Assembly: GCF_000467105.1 (NCBI RefSeq)
Contig: NZ_BATI01000016.1
Span: 104,508-168,507 of the forward strand
From: Aquipseudomonas alcaligenes NBRC 14159
GTDB taxonomy: Bacteria; Pseudomonadota; Gammaproteobacteria; Pseudomonadales; Pseudomonadaceae
Length of the DNA stretch: 64,000 nt
Direction: 5' to 3'
Both the position numbers and the translations under genes were made by a program. Of this stretch, positions 26,789 through 38,250 are shown one piece after another. Numbering within the stretch: the stretch's first letter is position 1; every line of letters starts with the position of its first letter. The notes beneath the pieces were generated by a model. It was not told the origin of the DNA. It worked only from the letters and a program-made list of their open reading frames with translations, and searched no databases.

Positions 26789-27502
26789 ATGACACAAAGT
26801 ACATATTCAGATACTGATGATGCGCTTGTATCATCTATTGGTAACGCATTTGAGGCGTGGGTTGAATTTGAGTCATATATATTTCGTAGGATCGATCAGG
26901 ATAAATCAATAGTAAGATCGAGCTTGTTGAATGTGGGGGCGGGAAGATTAGTTACAGGGGCCGAGCTTCCTTTTTTCAAGAGCTTCAGGGATTGTTACTT
27001 GGCCGAGCCCGATGACGCCAGGCGACAACAGCTTTCTACAAATCTTTTTGGGTTACCTGCCAAGATATTATCCGAAAGAATTGAGGAGTTATCCCCAAAT
27101 ACTCATGAGTGCGTTGACTTCGTTCTTTGCAAGTACGTGCTTCAGCACATAGAGACCGGCAAATTGGATGAGTGCTTTTTAAATTTGAAGTCAATGGTTA
27201 AGCCTGGGGGGCGTATCGGTTTATTTACTTCATTTTCATCCGAAGCTGATGATTTTTATCAGCTAATAATTGCGGATGATGATATAAATGAAGTTCCTGC
27301 GCAGCTGAGAGAGACTCTAGCAGGAGGTCATAAAATAGCTGAAGATGTTTTCAATGACCTGCTATCCAGAGCTCAAAAATTCTCATTTATTGCTACGCAT
27401 CATTTCAGTATCAACTCGTTGAGAAAGTATTTCCAAGGCTGGCGTGTTTCTATAGTTTTCGGCCCATATGACGTAGCATATTTAGAAGCTGCCGCACCAT
27501 GA
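26789..27502 (+). CDS. SAM-dependent methyltransferase, third, divergent
   Basis: 237 residues. Motif I is atypical (LLNVGAGRLVTGAE) and is followed by an acidic CYLAEPDDARR, consistent with SAM binding; VDFVLCKYVLQHIET and MVKPGGRIGLFTSF are family-like later blocks. It is unlike copies 1 and 2 and distinctly AT-rich. AAGGA lies upstream of ATG 26789. The stop overlaps the start of the GT-C-like gene by ATGA. Acceptor unknown; probably a sugar O-methyltransferase of the same polysaccharide. Confidence 0.75.
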   Translation: MTQSTYSDTDDALVSSIGNAFEAWVEFESYIFRRIDQDKSIVRSSLLNVGAGRLVTGAELPFFKSFRDCYLAEPDDARRQQLSTNLFGLPAKILSERIEELSPNTHECVDFVLCKYVLQHIETGKLDECFLNLKSMVKPGGRIGLFTSFSSEADDFYQLIIADDDINEVPAQLRETLAGGHKIAEDVFNDLLSRAQKFSFIATHHFSINSLRKYFQGWRVSIVFGPYDVAYLEAAAP

Positions 27503-29928
27503 GAGGCTTGCCCAACTATGGTCAGCGAGTTTCCCTAATGCGCAGACTCGGGAGTGTTGGGCAGGAATATATTCGTATATTTACGCTCGGAAGCTGCCGG
27601 GGCCGGAAAATGATGGGGTGCTGTATTACTGGACGCCTTGCTTTTCTGCTTGTGATTGGTTTGGTGACCTATTTTTGGTGGCCGGCTATATGGGATGGGC
27701 AGGTTGCTCTCCATACAGACTCGGGGACTCTGTTCACGCCGATGCTGTCACTTTTGTCGGCAGCATTGAATGGCGGAGATTCGTTTCTGTGGGCCAGTAA
27801 AATCTATGGTGGGCACCCGCTTTTTGCAGAGGGGCAGGCCGGAGCTGCCAGTCCGGTCAATATTCTAGTGGCTTACTTGTTCGACCCTGATTACGGAGCG
27901 GGGTTGCTGCACTATATATACATGCTTGTTGGCGGGGCGGGAGTCTATGCGTTATGCCGTGTACTGGGCATTACGCGCTGGTCTTCTGTCTTTGCTTGCC
28001 TGATTGTTATTTTTTCGGGCACCTGGTTGCACAGTGCTCACAACCTGGCTATCACCAGCTCGCTGGCCTGGGCGCCTTGGCTAATGGTCGCGGTTGAGTC
28101 CTGGCTGAAGTCGCCAAGTGTCGCCAGGGGGGGCTTTCTTGCCATTCCGGCGACACTGATGGTGTTTTCCGGCTATCCACAAATTGCCCATGGGGCGGCA
28201 ATCTATATAGCCGTTTCTCTGGTTACCATTTTTCTCTCTCGTGGTGATCGGAGCGACATGGGCGCGAAGTGGAAGAAGTATCTGGTAACCGGTCTTCTGG
28301 GCGTGGTCATCGCATTCGGCTTATCGGCTATCCAACTGTTGCCGTTGGTCGAGCTGGTTGGTCAGTCGCATCGTGTTAATGGTATTACGATGCCTTTCGG
28401 CGGGTTGACACCTCTATCGGAATATCTCAAGGGAGTTTTTTATCTTCACCCGGTAGACGGTGTCCATCGGATGACGGCAAGCCTGTGTAGTTTAATAGGT
28501 GCAGCCTTGGCTGTGCTTGTAGTGTTTTTCAAGTTCCACTCGCGGGTTTGGGCGCACGTGCTCGCGGGGTTTATATTGTTTAACTTGAGTATTGAATATG
28601 CCTCGCCGATTTTTAGGCTGGTGTATGACTATCATCTTATTCCCGGGCTGCATAATTATAGGATTTTCCATCCGCTTATGGGCATCGCTGTGCTTGGCTT
28701 TGCCGTTGCCGGGGGGTATTCGCTGGACTGTTTGAAAGCAGGCACGACGGCGTCTCTGAATCGGCTGTTCATGACGAACAGAGTGCTGTTTCTGCTGGCG
28801 GGCGGTGTCTATGTTGCTGCTATGGCGCTGCTTGCAACCGTAGGCTTTGATAACAAGTTGTCGGTTTTTGCTTCAGTATGTTTCTTTCTTTTGCTTGGCA
28901 TTGTCGCCGTGCTGGGCCTCTTCAAACGATGGCGACTGATACCTGCTGCGGCGGTGCTGGTTTTGACTGTTGAGGTATTGGTTGTGCGTTCGCATCCGTT
29001 TAACTTCTTTCCGCCAGAGATTACCCGCCCTCCAGAGGTAGTTGAAAGGATACGTAAAACTCCCGATTATCTTGAATACCGCACCAGGATGTCTGCCTCG
29101 GGTGGTTTAATGACTCTGATGGCCGGCAATAATCCAAGTGTGGGGGCAGCTTATACCCGGTTTGCGAAAATTCTCCCTCACTTTGTTGGCCTGGCGTGGG
29201 GAGTGCCTTCTGATGACGGTTGGCTGGCTTTGCCGATGAAGCGACGGTTACTGGTCGATGGGGTTTTATCGAAAGAGCTTGCTGGTGAAGTGGTGGAGGG
29301 GACTCGGCTATTGGATACGCTAGGTGTTCGATACATATCGTTTGACTCGGAAGTTAATGTTCCTGGCTTGAGGCTGTTTGATAAAGATACTGTAGATAAT
29401 ATCTTTTATTATGAGAACACGCAGGCTAAGCCAAAATTTCAAGTGTATGGCCAAGCGCTCAGCGTGGCAGACGCAGCGTCTGCGGCTGATAAGATTCATT
29501 CGACCCCTGAGGGCTGTCTGATTCTTGAGTATGGCCTGACATCAGTTGGTGGTCATGGGGGGCTTGCATGTGATGTCATTAATACGGTTGTTGCAAAGAT
29601 CGATATCCACAAGGCCAGTTCAACGCACTACTCCTTGCGGGTAAACTCCGATAGAGATGCTTGGCTTTTCATCGCCGATGCGAATTACCCAGGATGGGTG
29701 GCTATCGTCAATGACGAGTCTCGGGAGGTATTTAATGCGCAAGTTCTTGGGAAGGCCGTCAGGATAAATGCGGGCCAGAATATTGTTGAAGTCAGCTATG
29801 TTCCTCGGTCGTTCTACATCGGAGCCGCTATTTCTGCGGTAACGAGTCTCTTGCTTGCTCTGTTTGCGCTCTATGGCTTTTGTCGGCGAATTAATCTGAG
29901 GCGGATCGTTTCCGCAAAAACTTATTAA
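27499..29928 (+). CDS. Polytopic GT-C-like / YfhO-family membrane protein
   Basis: 809 residues with a start that may lie further in (Met at 14 or 38 precede the first membrane helix near 47). About 12 or more helices in the first 480 residues, then a large periplasmic domain, then a last helix near the C-terminus. The first loop has a GQVALHTDSGTLF segment with an Asp, and later NAGQNIVEVSYVPRSFYIGAAIS fits YfhO-type proteins. Such proteins use lipid-linked sugars in the periplasm. It lies directly before the UDP-xylose synthase and is translationally coupled to the third methyltransferase. Inferred role: sugar transfer to the polysaccharide or its lipid carrier. Confidence 0.75.
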   Translation: MRGLPNYGQRVSLMRRLGSVGQEYIRIFTLGSCRGRKMMGCCITGRLAFLLVIGLVTYFWWPAIWDGQVALHTDSGTLFTPMLSLLSAALNGGDSFLWASKIYGGHPLFAEGQAGAASPVNILVAYLFDPDYGAGLLHYIYMLVGGAGVYALCRVLGITRWSSVFACLIVIFSGTWLHSAHNLAITSSLAWAPWLMVAVESWLKSPSVARGGFLAIPATLMVFSGYPQIAHGAAIYIAVSLVTIFLSRGDRSDMGAKWKKYLVTGLLGVVIAFGLSAIQLLPLVELVGQSHRVNGITMPFGGLTPLSEYLKGVFYLHPVDGVHRMTASLCSLIGAALAVLVVFFKFHSRVWAHVLAGFILFNLSIEYASPIFRLVYDYHLIPGLHNYRIFHPLMGIAVLGFAVAGGYSLDCLKAGTTASLNRLFMTNRVLFLLAGGVYVAAMALLATVGFDNKLSVFASVCFFLLLGIVAVLGLFKRWRLIPAAAVLVLTVEVLVVRSHPFNFFPPEITRPPEVVERIRKTPDYLEYRTRMSASGGLMTLMAGNNPSVGAAYTRFAKILPHFVGLAWGVPSDDGWLALPMKRRLLVDGVLSKELAGEVVEGTRLLDTLGVRYISFDSEVNVPGLRLFDKDTVDNIFYYENTQAKPKFQVYGQALSVADAASAADKIHSTPEGCLILEYGLTSVGGHGGLACDVINTVVAKIDIHKASSTHYSLRVNSDRDAWLFIADANYPGWVAIVNDESREVFNAQVLGKAVRINAGQNIVEVSYVPRSFYIGAAISAVTSLLLALFALYGFCRRINLRRIVSAKTY

Positions 29929-30043
29929 GCCCTGTCGGGGCAGACTAGTAAATAGCATCAATTGCCGGATGTTTTAGGCGGTTAGCTCAGGTTGTCTGCG
30001 GCTTAGGCTCTGGTTTTCCATGTGGTAGTGGGGGAATTTATTC

Positions 30044-30997
30044 ATGCGTATCTCAAACCGTAAACGTGTTCTGGTCACCGGTGGGGCTGGTTTTTTAGGC
30101 TCGCATCTGTGCCAGCGATTGTTGGCTGATGGCTGTGACGTTATCTGTGCCGACAATTTCTACAGCGGCACAAAGGACAATATTGCGCACCTATTGGGTA
30201 ACCCGCACTTCGAGCTGCTACGCCACGATGTCACCTTCCCGCTCTATGTTGAGGTCGATGAGATCTACAATCTGGCCTGTCCGGCTTCACCCGTACATTA
30301 CCAGCGTGATCCGGTGCAGACCACCAAGACCAGTGTGCATGGCGCGATCAATATGCTTGGCCTAGCCAGGCGTACGGGTGCGAAGATCCTGCAAGCGTCC
30401 ACCAGTGAGGTGTATGGCGATCCGCAGGTCCACCCGCAAACCGAAGATTACTGGGGGCATGTCAATACAACAGGCATTCGCTCCTGCTACGACGAAGGCA
30501 AGCGCTGCGCCGAGACGCTGTTCTTCGATTATCAACGCCAACACGCCCTGAACATTAAGGTGGTGCGCATCTTCAACACCTATGGGCCGCGGATGCACCC
30601 CAACGATGGTCGGGTGGTGAGTAACTTCATCGTCCAGGCGCTGCGTGGCGAGGACATTACCATTTATGGGGACGGCGCCCAGACGCGCAGCTTTTGCTAT
30701 GTCGACGATCTGATCGAGGGTTTCTTGCGCATGATGGCGAGCCCGACTGAAGTCACCGGGCCGATCAACATGGGCAATCCTGCCGAGTTCACCATCCGTG
30801 AGCTGGCAGAAATGGTTCTGCGCATGGTGGGCGGCAACTCGCGTCTGGTGCAGCAGCCCTTGCCGCAGGATGATCCACGCCAGCGGCAGCCGGACATCAC
30901 ACTGGCGCGCCATCATTTGGGCTGGGCGCCGCAGGTCAGACTGGAGCAGGGCCTAGAGAAAACAGTAGCCTATTTCCGGGAGTTTCTGAGCCTATGA
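30044..30997 (+). CDS. uxs: UDP-glucuronate decarboxylase (UDP-xylose synthase)
   Basis: 317 residues, extended-SDR fold. Nucleotide-binding TGGAGFLG (12-19), YxxxK catalytic pair (Y149, K153 in SCYDEGKR), STSEVYGDP (119-127) and [21 protein letters not shown] are all typical of UXS, which turns UDP-glucuronate into UDP-xylose. GGGGGA lies upstream of ATG 30044. The stop overlaps the next start (ATGA). Ugd, which makes the substrate, is encoded further down in the same block. This strongly suggests xylose in the surface polysaccharide. Confidence 0.92.
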   Translation: MRISNRKRVLVTGGAGFLGSHLCQRLLADGCDVICADNFYSGTKDNIAHLLGNPHFELLRHDVTFPLYVEVDEIYNLACPASPVHYQRDPVQTTKTSVHGAINMLGLARRTGAKILQASTSEVYGDPQVHPQTEDYWGHVNTTGIRSCYDEGKRCAETLFFDYQRQHALNIKVVRIFNTYGPRMHPNDGRVVSNFIVQALRGEDITIYGDGAQTRSFCYVDDLIEGFLRMMASPTEVTGPINMGNPAEFTIRELAEMVLRMVGGNSRLVQQPLPQDDPRQRQPDITLARHHLGWAPQVRLEQGLEKTVAYFREFLSL

Positions 30998-31959
30998 ACT
31001 TCGCCGATCACAACCTGATCATCGTCACCCCTGTATATGAAGACGTCGAAGCGAGTAGCCGCCTGTTCATGGAGCTGGCGGCCCAATTCAAGCGGGATGT
31101 TTTTGTGGTGGCCGTCGATGACGGTTCGGTGAAGCAGCCGCTGGAAATCTCTAGTCTTGAGAGGGCCGGCGTCGATGGGGCGATTCTGAAGCTGCGCCGC
31201 AATGTCGGCCACCAGCGGGCCATATCCATTGGGCTTGGCTTTGTGTCCGAGCATGTGCAGTCTCACCAGGCGGTGGTGGTGATGGACTCCGATGGTGAGG
31301 ATCTGCCCTCCACTATCCCTACGCTCCTGGCCTCGCTTGCCTCGGATGAGGTCGACGTCGTGGTGGCGCAACGTAAGCGCCGGGTCGAGACGCTGCGCTT
31401 CAAGCTGTTCTATGCCGTTTACAAGCGCTTCTTCAAGCTGATGACCGGGCGTGCCATCAGTTTCGGAAATTTCATGGCGATCAAGACCAAGGCGGTCAAA
31501 CGTCTGGTGGTTATGCAAGAACTGCCTATTCATGTGGCGGGTGCGGTGTTGGCGTCGAAACTACGTACCGGGGCGTGCTCAATTGATCGGGGGCCGCGTT
31601 ATGCGGGGCAGTCGAAAATGAATTTTGTTGGTTTGGTGTTGCACGGCTTTAAGGGGCTGATGGTGTTCGCCGAGGATGTACTGGTACGGGTGGGTATTGC
31701 CTGTGCGCTGATCGCCGGTATGTCCGTTGCCGGGATTCTCGCTGCCGTCTTCCTCAAGCTAATCGGCTTCTCCACGCCTGGCTGGTTCTCGGTTGCACTG
31801 GGCATCCTCTTGCTGATGCTGCTGCAGACGGGCGCCCTGGCCTTGATGACCCTGATGCTGACGGGGGTTGTGCGAGGAGGAACTGTGACAACGCCGGTGG
31901 CCTATCACGACTTCGTCGAGCAGATCACCAAGACAACAAGGCAGCCGGTCGCAGCATGA
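30994..31959 (+). CDS. GT2 glycosyltransferase with C-terminal membrane helices (GtrB-like)
   Basis: 321 residues. The GT2 fold shows VVAVDDGSV (41-45) and the metal-binding DSD (98-100), then two membrane helices near 230-260 and 265-295. GtrB-like proteins transfer a sugar from a nucleotide to undecaprenyl phosphate on the inner face of the membrane. The gene overlaps uxs and the GtrA-type gene by four bases each, giving a coupled uxs-gtrB-gtrA unit. Inferred donor: UDP-xylose. Not a D-rhamnan polymerase, since those have no such helices. Confidence 0.85.
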   Translation: MNFADHNLIIVTPVYEDVEASSRLFMELAAQFKRDVFVVAVDDGSVKQPLEISSLERAGVDGAILKLRRNVGHQRAISIGLGFVSEHVQSHQAVVVMDSDGEDLPSTIPTLLASLASDEVDVVVAQRKRRVETLRFKLFYAVYKRFFKLMTGRAISFGNFMAIKTKAVKRLVVMQELPIHVAGAVLASKLRTGACSIDRGPRYAGQSKMNFVGLVLHGFKGLMVFAEDVLVRVGIACALIAGMSVAGILAAVFLKLIGFSTPGWFSVALGILLLMLLQTGALALMTLMLTGVVRGGTVTTPVAYHDFVEQITKTTRQPVAA

Positions 31960-32342
31960 AGCGGCATGCCTTTGAACTGCTGCGTTATGGCATCAATGGT
32001 GTGGCGGCCACCGCTGTGCATTTTGCGGTGCTGTCGTTCAACCTGAATGTACTGGGTTTCCAGTCAGCGGGAGTGGCCAACATGCTGGCCGCAGTATTTG
32101 GCATAACGGCTTCGTTTATTGGCAGCCGCTATTTTGTCTTCCCGCGCACGGGCGACACCATCATTGCACAAGCTGTGAAGTTTAGTGGACTGTATGGTGT
32201 GATTGCATTGCTGCATGGCCTGATCCTGCTTGTCTGGACGGACTGGTACGGACTTGACTACAAGCCTGGGTTTCTGATTGCAACGGTAGCTCAGATATCC
32301 ATGAGATATTTCGGTAACAAATTTTTGGTATTCAAAGTATGA
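31956..32342 (+). CDS. GtrA-family flippase
   Basis: 128 residues with four membrane helices and a positively charged start ([20 protein letters not shown]). The FGITASFIGSRYFVF and ISMRYFGNKFLVFK blocks are family-typical. GtrA proteins flip undecaprenyl-phosphate sugars to the periplasm. Partnered by overlap with the GT2 gene before it and with an unknown membrane protein after it. Together with the GT-C-like genes it completes a GtrA/GtrB/Gtr(type) set. Confidence 0.9.
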   Translation: MKRHAFELLRYGINGVAATAVHFAVLSFNLNVLGFQSAGVANMLAAVFGITASFIGSRYFVFPRTGDTIIAQAVKFSGLYGVIALLHGLILLVWTDWYGLDYKPGFLIATVAQISMRYFGNKFLVFKV

Positions 32343-32935
32343 AGCTAGTTCGCGCCATCGTGGCGGGTGCACTGTTCGTGGCGCTGCTGCTTGTCATTTA
32401 TTATGTTCATATCTCCTTCTTCAACGTGAATGTCGTATTTTATGCTGCCATTGGTGATGGAGTAGTGGCTGCATTTGTCACGGCGGCGTTGTTGTTCGGT
32501 GTTGATTATTTTCGGGTTTTCGGTGGGTTTGAAAAGACACTATTGCTGGTGATTTTTCTGCTAGGGGGATACTCATTCGCCATATCGGTGCCAGCCGTAA
32601 TTGATAGATCACTTTCATTTTATATCCTTGAGAAACTACAGCAGCGGGGCGGAGCCATTAAGCAGGATAGTTTCGAGCAGGTATTCACTCAGGAATACGT
32701 CAAGGAGCATCGTCTAGTGGATGTGCGGCTGACGGAGCAGCTCGAATCCGGAACCATCGTGATCGAGAATGGTTGTGTCAAACTCACGGAGAAGGGGGGG
32801 GCAATTGCAAGTTTCGGTCGTTACTTTAGAGCTCATTGGTTGCCAAAAAAACGACTACTGATGGGGCAATATACGGATGATTTGACTGACCCGTTTCGCA
32901 AAAGTGCTGAGTCGATGGACTATATCTGTTGGTAG
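32339..32935 (+). CDS. Conserved membrane protein of unknown function, coupled to gtrA
   Basis: 198 residues. Three membrane helices (roughly 5-27, 35-55, 65-85) and a soluble C-terminal domain of about 110 residues. Inside that domain, RLTEQLESGTIVIENGCVKLTEKG looks like a winged-helix wing (basic and LTxKG-like), but this is a visual likeness only. It ends in MGQYTDDLTDPFRKS. ATGA overlap with gtrA. I do not recognise a function; position suggests a helper of the periplasmic glycosylation system. Confidence 0.7.
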   Translation: MKLVRAIVAGALFVALLLVIYYVHISFFNVNVVFYAAIGDGVVAAFVTAALLFGVDYFRVFGGFEKTLLLVIFLLGGYSFAISVPAVIDRSLSFYILEKLQQRGGAIKQDSFEQVFTQEYVKEHRLVDVRLTEQLESGTIVIENGCVKLTEKGGAIASFGRYFRAHWLPKKRLLMGQYTDDLTDPFRKSAESMDYICW

Positions 32936-32942
32936 CCTGTAG

Positions 32943-34991
32943 ATGAAAAGTAGACTGTATCTATTGTGGGTTGTTGCGTTATTTGCTTGTGCTTTTTTAA
33001 TTGTGCCGCTTAGGCAGTTGCACGGATTAGCGCTTATTCCTGGCGATATCGGCGATGCGCGCCTGAATAATTACTTTCTGGAAAATATTTACCAATTTTT
33101 CTTCGGCGAGTCTGAGTCGCTCTGGCATCCGGGATTTTTTTCTCCTTTTCCTTATGTGTTGGGCTTTTCGGACAATTTGTTCGGCTCGGCCCCTGTTTAT
33201 CTATTGGTCCGCATCTTTGTAGAGCAATCTGATACCGCTTTTCAACTCTGGTTCTTGCTGGGCTATGCTGCGAATTTTGCCGCCGCCTATTATGCATTGC
33301 GCATTATGGGCGGCAGCCCGCTGGCCTCATCGGTAGGTGCATTAATTTTTGCCTTTGCCTTACCGACGACAGCGCATGCTGGCCATGCCCAGCTGCACTA
33401 TCGCTTTGGCGTGCCACTTGCCATGGCATTCTTCACTCTTTTTCTGGAGCAGAAGAAATATCGGCTCCTGGTAATTTCGGGCGGCTGGCTGGTCTGGCAA
33501 TTTTACACCGGGATCTACATCGGGTTCTTTACTCTTTTGTTGCTCGCAGCCGGAGCCGGCATGCACATCATCTACTGTCGATATAGGCTTGCGCAGCCTG
33601 TAGTGCAGGCACTCCGCGAGTTTTGTACGCAGTGGCACAATCAGTCTCGTTATGAGAAGTGGCAAATATTGGTGGGTCTAGCCGGATTGCTGATTGCGCT
33701 GGTGGTGCTGTTTTATCCCTATATCCAGGTGTCTATGCTCTATGGCGCCGAACGCTCCTGGGGTGAGATAGCGATGATGCTGCCTCGGCCGCAAAGCTAT
33801 TTTCTCTCCGACGGGTCCTACTTTTGGTCTTGGCCAGAAGCAGAAATCTTCAAGGATATTCCGATGCGCCATGAACATCAGATGTTCATGGGGGCAATTC
33901 CGATGTTGTTAGCTGCCATGGGGTTGCTCGTGGGCGCGCACAGGGGCAGTGTGCACGCCTCTACGGTGATGGCGGGCGTCCTGCTGGGGCTGATTATCCT
34001 GACACTGTACGCTGGAGGGTTTAGCCTTTGGTATGTCTTACACAATTTGCCGCTTGCTTCTGCTATTCGTGTAATGACTCGTCTGGATCAGGTATTACTC
34101 TTCCCGGTAGCCTATCTTGTGGTGCAGGCCATCGATTACTCTCGAGAAAAATGGCGATGGGGTAGTCGGCTCGTCGTATTAGTTGTCTTGCCGCTGATGC
34201 TTCTCGAGTCTGCGGCTACCTCCATGTATGTCAGCAATAAAAATGAATGGCGTGATCGCTTATCACTGATTGAGGCATCCGTGCCTGAGAGTGTAAGTTC
34301 CGACTCCATAATGTTCTTTGCTCAGCGCCAGGGCCCGTATTTCGCAGACGAGTTGGATGCTATGTGGGTTTCGCTGCGGTATGGTGTTAAGACACTGAAT
34401 GGTTACTCCGGGTTTTCTCCACCTGGCTACACCTCGGAGTATGGGAAGGACTGTGCTGAGCTGCCAAGACGGGTGACTTCATTCATGTCGTTCGCGGACG
34501 AGAATAATGATGAGAGTGCGTACCGTGAGTTAATGAAGAAGATTGTTTCCGTTGGTTTTGAAGGTTGCGATCCGTTGTGGATGGAAAACATTCCGGGCAG
34601 TGTCTCGTTTGTGGGGCGCCAATATACCCAAGAGGAAGTTCGTAAGCTGGCTTACCGTTTCGATAGTGTGAGTAGGTCTGATGGTAAAGCTATTGTTCGC
34701 TTAAGTGTGCTTAATGCTGGTAATTTGGCTATTGCTGCCGGCTCCCGCACTAATACGCCGGTGCGTATTTCTTGGCGATTCCTAGATGCCACTGGGCGGC
34801 CTGCATCTGGTTGGGATGCACGCATGGGTTTGCCATTTGATATTCCGGCCAAGGGTGAGTTGTCGGTTAGTCTACCAATTGATTCAAGTATGGAAATCAG
34901 GGGTGGCAGCTTGCAAGTTTCTTTGGTGCAGGAAGGCATTTTCTGGGCGCACGACATTGGCGTACAGCCGCTCACGATTCCTTGGCAATAG
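32943..34991 (+). CDS. Polytopic GT-C-like membrane protein
   Basis: 682 residues. About ten membrane helices occupy residues 1-410; the C-terminal 270 residues are periplasmic-like. The first loop GDIGDARLNNYFLENIYQFF carries two Asp, as in the catalytic loop of GT-C enzymes, and LWHPGFFSPFPYVLGFSDNLFG follows. It begins seven bases after the unknown membrane protein. It shares overall plan with the 809-residue protein at 27499 but not detailed sequence. Expected to use a lipid-linked sugar (probably xylose) and add it to the polysaccharide. The gene is AT-rich. Confidence 0.75.
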   Translation: MKSRLYLLWVVALFACAFLIVPLRQLHGLALIPGDIGDARLNNYFLENIYQFFFGESESLWHPGFFSPFPYVLGFSDNLFGSAPVYLLVRIFVEQSDTAFQLWFLLGYAANFAAAYYALRIMGGSPLASSVGALIFAFALPTTAHAGHAQLHYRFGVPLAMAFFTLFLEQKKYRLLVISGGWLVWQFYTGIYIGFFTLLLLAAGAGMHIIYCRYRLAQPVVQALREFCTQWHNQSRYEKWQILVGLAGLLIALVVLFYPYIQVSMLYGAERSWGEIAMMLPRPQSYFLSDGSYFWSWPEAEIFKDIPMRHEHQMFMGAIPMLLAAMGLLVGAHRGSVHASTVMAGVLLGLIILTLYAGGFSLWYVLHNLPLASAIRVMTRLDQVLLFPVAYLVVQAIDYSREKWRWGSRLVVLVVLPLMLLESAATSMYVSNKNEWRDRLSLIEASVPESVSSDSIMFFAQRQGPYFADELDAMWVSLRYGVKTLNGYSGFSPPGYTSEYGKDCAELPRRVTSFMSFADENNDESAYRELMKKIVSVGFEGCDPLWMENIPGSVSFVGRQYTQEEVRKLAYRFDSVSRSDGKAIVRLSVLNAGNLAIAAGSRTNTPVRISWRFLDATGRPASGWDARMGLPFDIPAKGELSVSLPIDSSMEIRGGSLQVSLVQEGIFWAHDIGVQPLTIPWQ

Positions 34992-35020
34992 GCCGCTCAA
35001 TATAAAAATTAAGGGAACAT

Positions 35021-36187
35021 ATGAAGATTGCGGTAGCGGGTTTGGGTTATGTGGGGTTATCCAATGGTGTCCTGCTGGCGCAGCAGCATGAAGTGGTTGC
35101 GCTGGATATCGCTCCCGAGCGTGTTGCGATGCTTAACCGCAAGAAGTCGCCGATCGAAGATCGCGAGCTGGAAGACTATCTGCGCAACAAGCCTTTGAAC
35201 TTCCGGGCAACGCTGGATCCCGTGGACGCTTTTCAGGGGGCCAGCTACGTAATCATTGCCACTCCAACTGATTACGATCCGGCAACAGACCAGTTCAATA
35301 CGCAGACGGTAGAGGCGGTGATTCGACAGGTGATGACCATCAACCCGCAGGCGGTCATGATCATTAAGTCGACTGTGCCGGTGGGCTACACGACCAAGAC
35401 GCGGCAGGCATTTGACTGCGGTAACCTGATTTTCTCCCCGGAATTCCTGCGCGAGGGCAAAGCGCTGCACGATAACCTCTTCCCGTCTCGTATTATCGTG
35501 GGCGAGCGTTCAGCGCGCGCTGAAGTCTTTGCAGGCATGTTGCGAGATGCGGCCATCAAACAGGACATCCCGCTATTGCTGACCGAGTCGACGGAGGCGG
35601 AAGCGATTAAGCTGTTCGCTAATACCTATCTGGCGATGCGTGTGTCGTTCTTCAATGAGCTGGACAGCTATGCCCTGAGCCATAGCCTCGACAGTCGGCA
35701 GATTATTGACGGGGTTGCCTTGGACCCTCGTATCGGCAGCCATTACAACAATCCCTCGTTTGGCTATGGTGGTTATTGCCTGCCCAAGGACACCAAGCAA
35801 CTGCTAGCCAATTATCGGGATGTGCCACAGAACCTGATTCGCGCGATTGTTGACTCCAATCGGACGCGCAAGGATTTTATCGCGGAAGATATCTTGCGAC
35901 GTAATCCAGAAGTGGTGGGCATTTACCGGCTGATTATGAAGTCGGGCTCAGATAATTTTCGGGCATCTAGCATTCAGGGAGTCATGAAGCGGATCAAGGC
36001 TCAAGGGATCAAAGTCATCATTTATGAGCCGGCTTTGCATGAGGCGGAATTTTTCCATTCACCGGTCATAACCAATCTGGCAGCTTTTAAGCATGAGGCG
36101 GACGTGATCATTAGTAACCGTATGGCGGACGAGCTGCTAGACGTAGAAAGCAAGGTCTACACGCGAGATCTTTTTGGAGAGAATTGA
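35021..36187 (+). CDS. ugd: UDP-glucose 6-dehydrogenase
   Basis: 388 residues, the same length as E. coli Ugd and very similar to it. NAD-binding GLGYVGLS (7-14), [14 protein letters not shown] (139-152) and the catalytic cysteine in GGYCLPKD (C253) are present. It oxidises UDP-glucose to UDP-glucuronate with two NAD+. Start ATG at 35021 has AAGGGAA upstream. In this block it supplies the substrate of the UDP-xylose synthase. Confidence 0.95.
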   Translation: MKIAVAGLGYVGLSNGVLLAQQHEVVALDIAPERVAMLNRKKSPIEDRELEDYLRNKPLNFRATLDPVDAFQGASYVIIATPTDYDPATDQFNTQTVEAVIRQVMTINPQAVMIIKSTVPVGYTTKTRQAFDCGNLIFSPEFLREGKALHDNLFPSRIIVGERSARAEVFAGMLRDAAIKQDIPLLLTESTEAEAIKLFANTYLAMRVSFFNELDSYALSHSLDSRQIIDGVALDPRIGSHYNNPSFGYGGYCLPKDTKQLLANYRDVPQNLIRAIVDSNRTRKDFIAEDILRRNPEVVGIYRLIMKSGSDNFRASSIQGVMKRIKAQGIKVIIYEPALHEAEFFHSPVITNLAAFKHEADVIISNRMADELLDVESKVYTRDLFGEN

Positions 36188-36359
36188 GTGCTGCTGCGGG
36201 TCTTGGTATGTCGTTCGCAAATGATGGACTATCCGCTGCGAAAGCGTTCTGCTTGAAAGATGCGATTCCCTCAGGTTGCGGTCAAGAACCGTTTGGTTAA
36301 AACCAATCTCTCACTATGGACCCGGCTCTTTGTCACAACGCTACCGGCCCGGACAGAAC

Positions 36360-38245
<1,886 letters not shown>

Positions 38246-38250
38246 GACAC

